A stretch of 64,000 nucleotides of DNA from Streptomyces chumphonensis (GTDB lineage: Bacteria; Actinomycetota; Actinomycetes; Streptomycetales; Streptomycetaceae). Made by a program: the position numbers and the translations under genes. Shown here in pieces: positions 46,501 through 53,963 of this stretch. Below the pieces are notes generated by a model. It worked only from the letters and a program-made list of their open reading frames with translations. It searched no databases and was not told the DNA's origin. The stretch covers positions 55,568 through 119,567 of the forward strand of contig NZ_JACXYU010000016.1 in the NCBI RefSeq assembly GCF_014779715.1, given 5' to 3'. Position 1 is the first letter of the stretch, and each line of letters begins with the position of its first letter.

Positions 46501-47074
46501 CGTCCACCTGTGGGGCATGGACGCGGTCCTGCCGCACGACGCCACGGCCAGAGAGCACGAGCGCGCCCAGGCACTCGGCCTGCGCAGCGTGGCTCACCTC
46601 CTGAACGCGATGCATCACGTGCCGTTTCCCGTGCCACCGCGCATCTGGCTGGTCGACCGCGAGAGCGAGCCCGTCGACATCGGAGAACTCCTCGGCGAGG
46701 GGAGCGTCGTCGACGCCGGGTCCCCGTCGCGGAAGGAAGACGTACAGGTGACCCCGCGCTCCGTGTCCGGGCCGTCCGTCTCCGCGGCGCGGGGCTCCGG
46801 TTCCGCCGACCGAGCGGCGACGGAGAGCGCGCTGGAGGACCAGGTCATCGAAGAGGCCGGTGAGGTCCTGGGTCTGCGCGGACGGCGGTTGAGTACCGAA
46901 CAACCGCTGAAGCGAATGGGGCTGGACTCCCTGATGTCGGTCGAACTGCGCCGACGGATCGAGGACCGACAGGGGGTCCGCCTCTCGTTGCCCGGGCCGC
47001 TGGGTGACCACAGCATCACCGAGGTCGTCGCGGAACTCCGCGCCGCTCGCTCACCCCGCGCTGCGACCTCTTGA
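43541..47074 (+). CDS. type I polyketide synthase, KS(Cys to Ala)-AT-degenerate KR-ACP
   Basis: This 1177-residue single module has, in order: a KS (about 20-445), an AT (about 545-860), a truncated ketoreductase-like segment (about 905-1060) and an ACP (about 1090-1170; phosphopantetheine Ser1130 in GLDSLMSVEL). The KS motif reads VDTAASSSL: Ala183 replaces the nucleophilic Cys, while both catalytic histidines (EAHGTGT, KSNIGHTEA) remain. The AT has Ser637 (GHSMGE) and FASH at 737-740, nearer the methylmalonyl YASH than the malonyl HAFH. No full NADPH-binding/YxxxN reductase is seen. GTG 43541 follows GGAGAGGA. It is likely a loading or decarboxylating module. Confidence 0.88.
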   Translation: MRASTAPHETAEHRGGAPQPIAVVGMAGRFPGADDVDALWDMLCRGEEAIREVPGERHELADLSGRTTGRWGGFLERVDLFDAEHFGISPREAERMDPQQRLLLEVTQEAIDDAGFSADRLAGSLTGTFVGQLGNDYWNLLRRSATPADIHQMTGSASRAVTSGRLAHFWDLRGPSLTVDTAASSSLVALHLALQSLWSGECSTAIAGGVNLVLVPDDTVIFSEAGMLAADGRCKFADSSADGFVRSDGVGAVILKPLRQALLDGDRVRAVVLGSAAGNDGQSSGYLVTPGAAGQEQVLRRAYRHAGVAPHDIDFVEAHGTGTAVGDPVELEVLASVLGADRPVDRPCLVGSVKSNIGHTEATAGIAGFIKTVLCLEYGEVPPSLHVDEPNPSLTRDGAPVRVARERTPLRPVGRPAHASVSSFGFSGTNAHVVLRAVDPEEVSPRDPEPDDGVKMLLLSAAGDERLHDLADSWTRYLAPGGRGRRHTWESVARSATVRRKPEPCRLALPAASHEEALEQLRRFVRGEHVLGGSFTEDAPPNAPRIAFVYPGQGSQWRGMGRQLLSTETVFAEAIAECDAAIRDEAGWSLTELLTTGADERFTEPAVVQPALWAMEVGLTALWRHWGVEPDVVIGHSMGEAAAACAAGALSLADSAAVICRRSELAGRMSGQGSMAWVRLGADDAAKALAGHEERVWIAARNSPASTLLSGEREALAEVLRTLDRDEVPNRWVNVDFASHCPQMDTVRDELTGALRSIRPRAASVPVRSTTLGEVVDGSAMDAGYWARNIREPVDFLGAVTGQLADTDTLFVEISPHPVLVHSVRETAAALSREVTVVPSLRREEDEVRSLLVSLAEMSTHGLSVPWPRLYGPRRFVPVPSTPWRRSSHWLPGSQAARPTPRPDPWRTTGPGKDTGSGTWLVLTDSGPHGRALVKELRDRGRRVVVATVATTLKQTDTDRYRLHPDRPDHIRTLLTEVARRGPCSGIVHLWGMDAVLPHDATAREHERAQALGLRSVAHLLNAMHHVPFPVPPRIWLVDRESEPVDIGELLGEGSVVDAGSPSRKEDVQVTPRSVSGPSVSAARGSGSADRAATESALEDQVIEEAGEVLGLRGRRLSTEQPLKRMGLDSLMSVELRRRIEDRQGVRLSLPGPLGDHSITEVVAELRAARSPRAATS

Positions 47075-47102
47075 CCGCCGTCTGCAAGGAGGACTCACCC
47101 TC

Positions 47103-48140
47103 ATGAAGACCCCAGGGATCTACCTGACCGGCATCGGCGTCCATCTCCCCCCCAGCGTGGACGCCCGCGATGCCGTCGCCCGCGGTGAGTACGACGCCGC
47201 CGACCACGAGTGGTACGGCTGGACGGGCGCCGCTGTGGCCGGCGACACGCCCGCTCCCGACATGGCCGTGTCCGCCGCTCGGGAGGCGTTCTCCCGCGCG
47301 GGGCAGCCCGTCTCGGACCTCGACCTGCACGTGCACGCGGGCTTCTTCGAGCAGGGTCCGGAGGGATGGTCCGCGCAGCACTACGTCCTGCGTCATCTCA
47401 CGGACCGGGACGTGCCGGCCTTCTCCGTCTGGCAGGCGTGCAACGGTCTGGTGGGTTCCTTCGACCTGGCCGCCTCGTACCTGCTGGCGTCGCCCCAACG
47501 GACCGCGGCCCTGCTGACGGGCGCGGACAACGTCGGAACGCCGAACTACAACCGGTGGGACTTCGGCATCCAGAACGGCGTGCTCGGGGACGCGGCCAGC
47601 AGCGTGATCCTCTCCAAGCGGGAGGGGTTCGCGCGGCTGTTGTCCGTCACCGCGGCCTCGACGTCCGAAGTCGAGGAGCAGTACCGCGGCGAGGAGCCGA
47701 TCTTCCCCCCCTCGTTGACCGTCGGGCGGCGCATGAACATGAAGGAGCGCTTCGCCAGTCGTCGAGGAGTGGAGGAAACCGTCGCGGAGGTGGTGCGGAG
47801 ACAGGGTGAGTTGCGCACCCACATCGCTCTGCAGGCACTGGCGGAAGCGGACATCGACGTCAGTGAGGTCACGCGTGTCACACATGTGTTCACCGGCCAG
47901 GAGAGCTATCTGAAGGTGATTCTCGACCCCATCGGCATCGATGTCGAACGCGGCCTGCTCGAGTTCGGTCGCCCTCTGGGGCATCTGACCGTCAACGACC
48001 AGGTCGTCGGTCTGAACCACCTGGTCGCCACCGGACAGGTCGGTCCGGGAGACCACGTCCTGCTGATCGCGCACGGTGGCGGTGTCTCCCTCAGCTGCGC
48101 CGTGGTCCGCATCGAGTACCGGCCCGCGTGGGCCCGGTGA
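47103..48140 (+). CDS. KAS III (FabH)-like enzyme with altered active site
   Basis: This 345-residue thiolase-fold protein has Cys113 in VWQACNGLVG and His261 in VTHVFTGQ. The usual HQAN motif is replaced and no clear active-site Asn is seen, as in KAS III-like acyltransferases rather than true condensing enzymes. It may move an acyl group from CoA or ACP onto another acceptor, or condense with the arsono unit. ATG 47103 follows AAGGAGG, 28 nt after the PKS stop, so it is in the same operon and probably works with the PKS. Confidence 0.8.
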   Translation: MKTPGIYLTGIGVHLPPSVDARDAVARGEYDAADHEWYGWTGAAVAGDTPAPDMAVSAAREAFSRAGQPVSDLDLHVHAGFFEQGPEGWSAQHYVLRHLTDRDVPAFSVWQACNGLVGSFDLAASYLLASPQRTAALLTGADNVGTPNYNRWDFGIQNGVLGDAASSVILSKREGFARLLSVTAASTSEVEEQYRGEEPIFPPSLTVGRRMNMKERFASRRGVEETVAEVVRRQGELRTHIALQALAEADIDVSEVTRVTHVFTGQESYLKVILDPIGIDVERGLLEFGRPLGHLTVNDQVVGLNHLVATGQVGPGDHVLLIAHGGGVSLSCAVVRIEYRPAWAR

Positions 48141-48201
48141 CCCGGGTCCCTTCATTCGTGGCGGGCGCCTGCCCGCACCCGCCGTCCAAGGAGGCTTTAC
48201 G

Positions 48202-49320
48202 TTGATCACAGCTCAGGAGTTCGTGGACGCGCTCGAACAGCGCGGATTCACCGCGTCCAGCGGAGTGCCCTGCTCACACTTCGGGGGACCGATCGCGCTG
48301 CTCGGCGAGCACGGCAAGGAGTACGTGCCGGCCGCGAACGAAGGCGGGGCCCTGGCCGTCGCAGCCGGATTCTCCCTGGCGGGACGCGCTTCCTACATCA
48401 TGCTGCAGAACTCGGGCCTGGGGAATCTCATCAATCCGCTGACCTCCCTGGTCATGACGTACCGGCTTCCCGTACTGACCTTCGTGAGCATGCGTGGCTG
48501 GCCCGATCCGGCCGACGACGAGCCTCAGCACGAGGTGATGGGGCCGCTGTGCCACCCCTTGCTCGACACCTTGGGTCTGCCCCACTGGACGCTGCGCGCG
48601 GACGAAGACGTGGAGCGGTACCACGCGGTGCTGGACGCCGCCGTGGACGAATCCAAGGCCGGACGTGCCCCGTTCGTGCTCGTGGAGCGGGGTGCGGTGG
48701 GGAAGGCGACGGGCTGCGGGACGGCAGCCGATGACGTCGACCGCATGACGTCGGTGGAAGCCATCCGGATCGTCCGGGAACGGGCCAAGGAGGCCGCCGT
48801 CATCTCCACCACGGGCTACACGTCCCGGGAGGTCTTCGCCGAAGCGGACGGTCCGAACACCTTCTACATGCAGGGTTCGATGGGGCACGCATCCGCTCTC
48901 GCGCTGGGCGTCGCCCTGGCCAAGCCCGCACGTCCCGTGGTGGTGCTGGACGGGGACGGAGCGGCGTTGATGCATCTGGGCACCCTGTCCGTCATCGGGG
49001 ACCAGTCGCCCACCAACCTCGTCCACGTCGTGCTGGACAACGGCATCCACGAGTCGACCGGCGGGCAGCGAACGACGTCCGGCACCACCTCCTTCCCCGC
49101 CGTGGCCAAGGCCATGGGCTACCGGCACGTGCGGCAGTGCACGACGCCCGGTGAGCTCGACTCCTTCCTCCACACCGCGCTGGAGTCCGAGGGGCCCCAC
49201 CTGTGCGCGGTCCCCACCCGGCCGCGCTCGGGCGCCGTCCCCCCGCGCGCCACCAGTGCGCTGTCGGCGGAGGAGATCAAGAAGCGCTTCATCCGGACTG
49301 TCACCGAGCAGGACGCCTGA
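48202..49320 (+). CDS. phosphonopyruvate decarboxylase-like TPP enzyme, candidate arsonopyruvate decarboxylase
   Basis: This 372-residue TPP-dependent enzyme matches phosphonopyruvate decarboxylase: AANEGGALAVAAGFSLAGR with the activating Glu, QNSGLGNLINPLTSL, and the TPP/Mg motif LDGDGAALMHLG ... VVLDNGIHESTGGQ. By analogy it would decarboxylate arsonopyruvate to arsonoacetaldehyde and pull the unfavourable mutase step forward. The start is TTG 48202, preceded by AAGGAGG with 8-nt spacing and supported by family alignment. It shares the operon with the PKS and KAS III-like genes. Confidence 0.85.
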   Translation: MITAQEFVDALEQRGFTASSGVPCSHFGGPIALLGEHGKEYVPAANEGGALAVAAGFSLAGRASYIMLQNSGLGNLINPLTSLVMTYRLPVLTFVSMRGWPDPADDEPQHEVMGPLCHPLLDTLGLPHWTLRADEDVERYHAVLDAAVDESKAGRAPFVLVERGAVGKATGCGTAADDVDRMTSVEAIRIVRERAKEAAVISTTGYTSREVFAEADGPNTFYMQGSMGHASALALGVALAKPARPVVVLDGDGAALMHLGTLSVIGDQSPTNLVHVVLDNGIHESTGGQRTTSGTTSFPAVAKAMGYRHVRQCTTPGELDSFLHTALESEGPHLCAVPTRPRSGAVPPRATSALSAEEIKKRFIRTVTEQDA

Positions 49321-49354
49321 TCCTTCCGCACACGACGCCCTGGAGGCGTGGACC

Positions 49355-49927
49355 ATGGCAACGATCTTGATGCTCCACGGAAGCCCGTCATCCCGCTCGC
49401 GCACCGCGGCCATGCTCCGGCACGTGGGGAGGTGGCTCAGCGACGCCGACCTGTCCGTACGGAGCGTGGCAGTGCGCGACCTGCCCTCAGCGGCACTCCT
49501 CAACGCCGACAGCGCGGACCTCGCGATCCGCGACGTGGTCGGGGCGGTCGAGGAGGCCGACGGCATCATCGTGGCGACTCCCGTCTACAAGGCCGCATAC
49601 AGCGGTCTGTTGAAGGTGTTGCTTGACCTTCTCCCGCAGTCGGTCCTCGCGGGGAAGCCGGTGCTCCCCCTGGCCACGGGAGGAAGCACCGCGCACGTGC
49701 TGTCCATCGACTACGCCCTGCGCCCCGTCCTGACGGCGCTGGGTGCGGACCACGTACTCCGCGGCTACTTCGTGCTCGATCGCCTCCTCACCCGGCAGGA
49801 CGACGGAGAGGTCCTCATCGACTCCGAGGTGGCCGCTCAGCTCACCGCTCGCGTGACCCAGTTCGCCGCACTCGTCCCCCGTGAGTCCACCCGCACGAAG
49901 ACCTCGGCCCTCAGCCCCCTGGCGTGA
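49355..49927 (+). CDS. NAD(P)H-dependent FMN reductase (SsuE-like)
   Basis: This 190-residue flavodoxin-fold reductase has GSPSSRSRTAAML (FMN phosphate loop), TPVYKAAYSGLLKVLLD and LATGGS. It supplies reduced FMN to a partner monooxygenase, here surely the SsuD-like enzyme encoded 61 nt downstream. ATG 49355 follows GGAGG. It belongs to the PKS operon. Confidence 0.85.
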   Translation: MATILMLHGSPSSRSRTAAMLRHVGRWLSDADLSVRSVAVRDLPSAALLNADSADLAIRDVVGAVEEADGIIVATPVYKAAYSGLLKVLLDLLPQSVLAGKPVLPLATGGSTAHVLSIDYALRPVLTALGADHVLRGYFVLDRLLTRQDDGEVLIDSEVAAQLTARVTQFAALVPRESTRTKTSALSPLA

Positions 49928-49988
49928 CCCCCGGGTACGGCAGGCGTCCGCAGTGCCGGACTCGGCACTTCCTCAGAACGGAGTGAAC

Positions 49989-51137
49989 ATGAGCATCACC
50001 TTCCACTGGTTCCTTCCCACCTACGGAGACAGCCGCCACTTCGTCGGCGGCGGGCACGGTCTGGCGTTGGCCAAGGTCGGTGAGGAACGGGAGGCATCCA
50101 TCGGGTACCTGACCCAGGTGGTCCGGGCGGCGGAGCAGCTCGGGTTCGCCGGGGCACTGACCCCGACCGGCTCCTGGACCGAGGACGCCTGGCTCACGAC
50201 GGCCATGCTCGCGCAGACGACCGAACGGTTGAAGTTCCTCGTGGCCTTCCGTCCCGGCTTCGTCAGCCCCACCCTGGCCGCCCAGATGGCCGCGACGTTC
50301 CAGCGCCACTCGGCGGGTCGCCTGATGGTCAACGTCGTTGTCGGCGGCGAGAGTTGGGAGCAGCGAGCCTACGGTGACTTCCTCGACAAGGACGGGCGCT
50401 ACCAGCAGGCCGACGAGTTCCTCCACGTCGTGCGCGGCCTGTGGGCCGGCGAGACCGTCGACATGGAAGGACAGCACGTGCGGGTCGAGAAGGCACGACT
50501 CTCCCGGCTCCCCGATCCGGTACCGGAGATCTACTTCGGGGGCTCGTCCCAGGCGGCCGGCGCGGTCGCGGGCCGACACGTGGACAGCTACCTGACCTGG
50601 GGGGAACCGCCCGCCCAGGTGGCCGAGAAGATCGAGTGGATCCGTGGCCTGGCGGCACGCCACGGTCGCACACCGCGCTTCGGGGTGCGCATGCACGTGA
50701 TCACCCGTGACACGTCGGAGGAGGCGTGGGCGGTGGCCCGGAACCTGCTCGCGGACTTCGACGAGTCGACCATCCGGAAGATCCAGGAGGGTCTGCGGCG
50801 CAGCGAGTCGGAGGGGCAGCGAAGGATGCTCGACCTGCACGGGGGAAGTGCCGAGCGCCTGGAGGTCTACCCCAACGTCTGGGCGGGAATCGGTCTCTTC
50901 CGAGGGGGCGCGGGAACGGCGCTGGTGGGAAGCCACGAAGAGGTCGCTGACCGCATCGCCGAGTACCACCGGGCGGGCGTCGAGGAGTTCGTGCTCTCCT
51001 CCCACCCCCATCTGGAGGAGGCGTACTGGTTCGGCGAGGGGGTGATGCCGCGGCTGCGGGACGCCGGGCTGTGGTCGCCCCCCGGGGCCCGGCCGGACCG
51101 ACGTGCCGACCGGGCGGATCAGGTGCTCAGCGGGTGA
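49989..51137 (+). CDS. SsuD-like FMNH2-dependent monooxygenase (luciferase family)
   Basis: This 382-residue bacterial-luciferase-like monooxygenase resembles alkanesulfonate monooxygenase: FHWFLPTYGDSRH start, FLVAFRPGFVSPTLAAQM, NVVVGGE, DFLDKDGRYQQADEF and FGGSSQAAGAVAG. SsuD cleaves C-S bonds of sulfonates. Here the substrate is likely a structurally similar arsonate or arsono-polyketide intermediate, though sulfonate use cannot be excluded. It is paired with the SsuE-like reductase gene and ends 15 nt from a convergent operon. Confidence 0.85.
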   Translation: MSITFHWFLPTYGDSRHFVGGGHGLALAKVGEEREASIGYLTQVVRAAEQLGFAGALTPTGSWTEDAWLTTAMLAQTTERLKFLVAFRPGFVSPTLAAQMAATFQRHSAGRLMVNVVVGGESWEQRAYGDFLDKDGRYQQADEFLHVVRGLWAGETVDMEGQHVRVEKARLSRLPDPVPEIYFGGSSQAAGAVAGRHVDSYLTWGEPPAQVAEKIEWIRGLAARHGRTPRFGVRMHVITRDTSEEAWAVARNLLADFDESTIRKIQEGLRRSESEGQRRMLDLHGGSAERLEVYPNVWAGIGLFRGGAGTALVGSHEEVADRIAEYHRAGVEEFVLSSHPHLEEAYWFGEGVMPRLRDAGLWSPPGARPDRRADRADQVLSG

Positions 51138-51152
51138 CCGTGGACGGGGGCC

Positions 51153-52196
51153 TCAGCTGCCGGTGGCCTCGCGCCAGGCCTCCAGGTAGGAGTCGAGCTC
51201 CTTGTCGATCGTCTGCCAGTCGGGAGTGAAGATCTCCACTCCGTCCAAGGCCTTCCGTGCCCGCTCGGCGTACTCCCCCTCGGGAGTGACGTCGGTGCGG
51301 GACGGGAAGCCGCCACCCGCGTCGCTGATCATCTTCTGTGCCTCCGGACTGACGAGGTAGTCCAGCAGCTTCTGCGCGTTCTCCTGCTGCGGTCCCCCCT
51401 TGACCAGCCCGCCGGCGTAGGGGAGGGAGAACGTGGTCGGAGCCTTGCCCTCCATGGCGGGGAAGAAGATGTCCTGGTTCGGCATGGCCTCGCGGTTGGC
51501 GAAGCTCATCTGGACATCGCTGTTGGACACCAGCAACTCGCCCTTGTCGACCTTGGGCACCAGCGCCCCGGTGGATGCGGAGGGACCGACGTTGTTGACC
51601 TGGAGCTTCTTCAGGTAGTCCATCGCCGGTTCCAGACCGCCGAAGTCGTGCATGCTCTTGATGACCACGGCGGTTCCGTCACCCGCCACACCCGGGGTGG
51701 AGTACTGGAAGCGCCCCTTGTAGCTGCTGTCCAGCAGGTCCTGCCAGGTCTCCGGCGGCGCGTCGAGTTCCTCGGTGTTGTAGATGAAACAGAAGTAGTT
51801 CTTCACCACGGCCGTCCACATGCCGTCGGCGTCCTTGTCCGAGTCGTCGATCTTCTCCCAGCCCGCGGGGCGGTACGCGTCGAGAAGCCCCCGGCTCTGC
51901 GCCTGCTGGATGAACGGGGGCAGGGTGAGCAGGACGTCCGCCTTGGTGTTGTTGCGTTCGCGGGTCAGGCGCTGCACCACCTCGCCGGACCCGCCCTCCA
52001 CGTAGTTGACCTTGATACCGGTCTCTTCTTCGAACTTCTTGAACGCACGGTCGTAGAAGCCGTCTCCACTTTGGTACTTGAGGCCGTCCGCGCTGTAGAC
52101 GGTGACCTCGTCCCCACTGTTCTCCCCGGCGCAGCCGGTGGTGAGGAGGGCCAGGAGAGCGGCGCCTGCGATACCGGCGCGCAACGTGTGACGCAT
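51153..52196 (-). CDS. 2-aminoethylphosphonate-type ABC transporter substrate-binding lipoprotein
   Basis: This 347-residue lipoprotein has a signal ending LLTTGC (Cys22). The mature region VTVYSADGLKYQSGDGFYD, then FEEETGIKVNYVEGGSGEVVQRL and ADVLLTLPPF, closely resembles PhnS-type 2-aminoethylphosphonate binding proteins. In this island it may bind an organoarsenical analogue such as 2-hydroxyethylarsonate or a phosphonate. ATG 52196 follows AAGGA. It is last in its operon although it encodes the binding protein. Confidence 0.78.
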   Translation of the reverse strand: MRHTLRAGIAGAALLALLTTGCAGENSGDEVTVYSADGLKYQSGDGFYDRAFKKFEEETGIKVNYVEGGSGEVVQRLTRERNNTKADVLLTLPPFIQQAQSRGLLDAYRPAGWEKIDDSDKDADGMWTAVVKNYFCFIYNTEELDAPPETWQDLLDSSYKGRFQYSTPGVAGDGTAVVIKSMHDFGGLEPAMDYLKKLQVNNVGPSASTGALVPKVDKGELLVSNSDVQMSFANREAMPNQDIFFPAMEGKAPTTFSLPYAGGLVKGGPQQENAQKLLDYLVSPEAQKMISDAGGGFPSRTDVTPEGEYAERARKALDGVEIFTPDWQTIDKELDSYLEAWREATGS

Positions 52197-52258
52197 GAAG
52201 GATCCTTGTCGGTTTCGGGAGCCCGCAGGCCCCGGAGGGACATCGTCCACCCACCGGC

Positions 52259-53053
52259 TCAGCGGTAGGAGGCTCTGTTTCGCAGACGGTTGAGCAACAG
52301 CAGGACCAGAAGGGTGGTGGTCATCAGCAGGACCGCTTGCGCCGACCCGATGAAGACCAGCCCCCGGTTGGTCGCCGCGTAGATGGCGACGGGCAGCGGA
52401 AGCCAGTCGGGCGGATAGAGCATCATCGTGGCGCTCAACTCCCCCATGGACAGGGCGAAGCACAGAGCCGTGGCACCGCTCAGCGAGGGAAGCAGCAGCG
52501 GTAGCTTCACGTGCCACATCACGTACGTCGGTGACGCTCCCAGACTCGCCGCGCTCTGTTCGTACACGGGGTTCAGGCGCAGGAGCGCGGCGGCCACGGA
52601 CTGGTAGGCGAAACCGGTGACGAGGACCGCATGGGCCATGACGACGATGCTCGGTGTGCCGTTGAGAAGGACGGGAGGTCGGCTGAAGGCCACCAGCAGG
52701 GCGAGGCCGACGACGACGGAGGGGACGGCCACGGGCAGCATGAACAGGCTGTCGGTCAGGCGCCGCAACCTGGTCATCCTGTGGACGACGATGGCTGCCC
52801 AGGTACCGACGACCAGGGCGATCAGCGAAGCCGCCGCGGCGGTGAGGAGCGAGGTGGTCAGCGCGTCGAGGGCGTCACCGGAGGTCACCGTGGCGTAGTG
52901 CTCGGAGGTCGGCCCCGAGGGCAGGGCACCACTCCAGTTGGTCGAGAAGGAAGCGGCGAAGACGACGGCGAAGGGCAGGGCGAAGACCGGTAGGACGACG
53001 AGGGCGAACCCGGCGTGCACCAGTCCGCGTGCCCGCGGGCTATGTACCAGCAC
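52259..53053 (-). CDS. ABC transporter permease (PhnV-like)
   Basis: This 264-residue permease has about six membrane spans and the docking loop AAASLGASPTYVMWHVKLPLLLP. Together with the other permease it forms the channel of the 2-aminoethylphosphonate-type importer. It overlaps the end of the upstream permease gene by 14 nt. Confidence 0.82.
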   Translation of the reverse strand: MLVHSPRARGLVHAGFALVVLPVFALPFAVVFAASFSTNWSGALPSGPTSEHYATVTSGDALDALTTSLLTAAAASLIALVVGTWAAIVVHRMTRLRRLTDSLFMLPVAVPSVVVGLALLVAFSRPPVLLNGTPSIVVMAHAVLVTGFAYQSVAAALLRLNPVYEQSAASLGASPTYVMWHVKLPLLLPSLSGATALCFALSMGELSATMMLYPPDWLPLPVAIYAATNRGLVFIGSAQAVLLMTTTLLVLLLLNRLRNRASYR

Positions 53054-53963
53054 GGCGACCTCCGGACGCGCCGAGCGTTCCGGCTCGGTAGAGAAGGTAG
53101 AGGGACACGGACAGCACGACGCTGACCACGGCGACGACGCAGGCGGCCGGGTAGTCGTAGTCGAAGATCGCCTTGGTGTAGACGAGCAACGGCAGAGTCA
53201 CCACGTCCTTGGCACCGGTGAACAACACGATGCCGAAGTCGTTCAGGCTCATGACGAGGACCAGGGAGCCACCCGCGACGAGGGCCGGGCGTGCCTCGGG
53301 GAGGATCACCTGCCGGATGACCCGCCCCGGCCGGGCACCGAGGGAGGCCGCGATCTCCAGTTGTGAGGTGTCGAGTTGGGAGAAGGCCGCCAACAGAGGG
53401 CGCATCACGAACGGGGTGAAGAAGGTGATCTGGGCCAGGAGCACGCCCCAGGGAGTGGCGAGGAAGTCCACCGGTCCGTTGGACGCCCCGGTCGCATCGG
53501 ACCAGATGCCGTTGACCATGCCGGCCGAGCCGTAGACGAAGACGAGCGCGAGGGTGATGAGGAAGGAGGGGAAGGACAGGAAGATGTCGATGAACCGGCT
53601 GATGAGGCGGGAGCCGGTGAAGGGGACGAAGGCGATCACCAGCGAGAGGCCGAACCCGAGGAGCAGGCATCCCGCCGTGGCGCCGAGCCCGATGTACACG
53701 GTGGTGAACACGGCGCTGCGGAAGGCCTGGGAGTCGAAGGTGGACTGGTACACCTCCAGGGACGGCGCGCCCGTCTCGGGGGAGAAGGATTCCCACACCA
53801 CCAGGGCCAACGGGTAGAGCAGCGCGAAAGTGATGCACAGGAGCGGCGGTAACAGCCACAGGCCGCTGCGTGAGGTGCGACGCCGGGTGGCCGGGCGGGG
53901 GGACGGCGGCCGGGTGACGGCTTGGGGAAGGGGAGCGGGGAGGGGTGCCTCGGCGGTCGTCAC
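53040..53963 (-). CDS. ABC transporter permease (PhnU-like)
   Basis: This 307-residue permease has a Pro-rich cytoplasmic start, six spans from about residue 35, and the docking loop AASLGARPGRVIRQVILPEARPAL. GTG 53963 overlaps the ATPase stop (GTGA), showing translational coupling. Confidence 0.82.
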   Translation of the reverse strand: MTTAEAPLPAPLPQAVTRPPSPRPATRRRTSRSGLWLLPPLLCITFALLYPLALVVWESFSPETGAPSLEVYQSTFDSQAFRSAVFTTVYIGLGATAGCLLLGFGLSLVIAFVPFTGSRLISRFIDIFLSFPSFLITLALVFVYGSAGMVNGIWSDATGASNGPVDFLATPWGVLLAQITFFTPFVMRPLLAAFSQLDTSQLEIAASLGARPGRVIRQVILPEARPALVAGGSLVLVMSLNDFGIVLFTGAKDVVTLPLLVYTKAIFDYDYPAACVVAVVSVVLSVSLYLLYRAGTLGASGGRRAGT

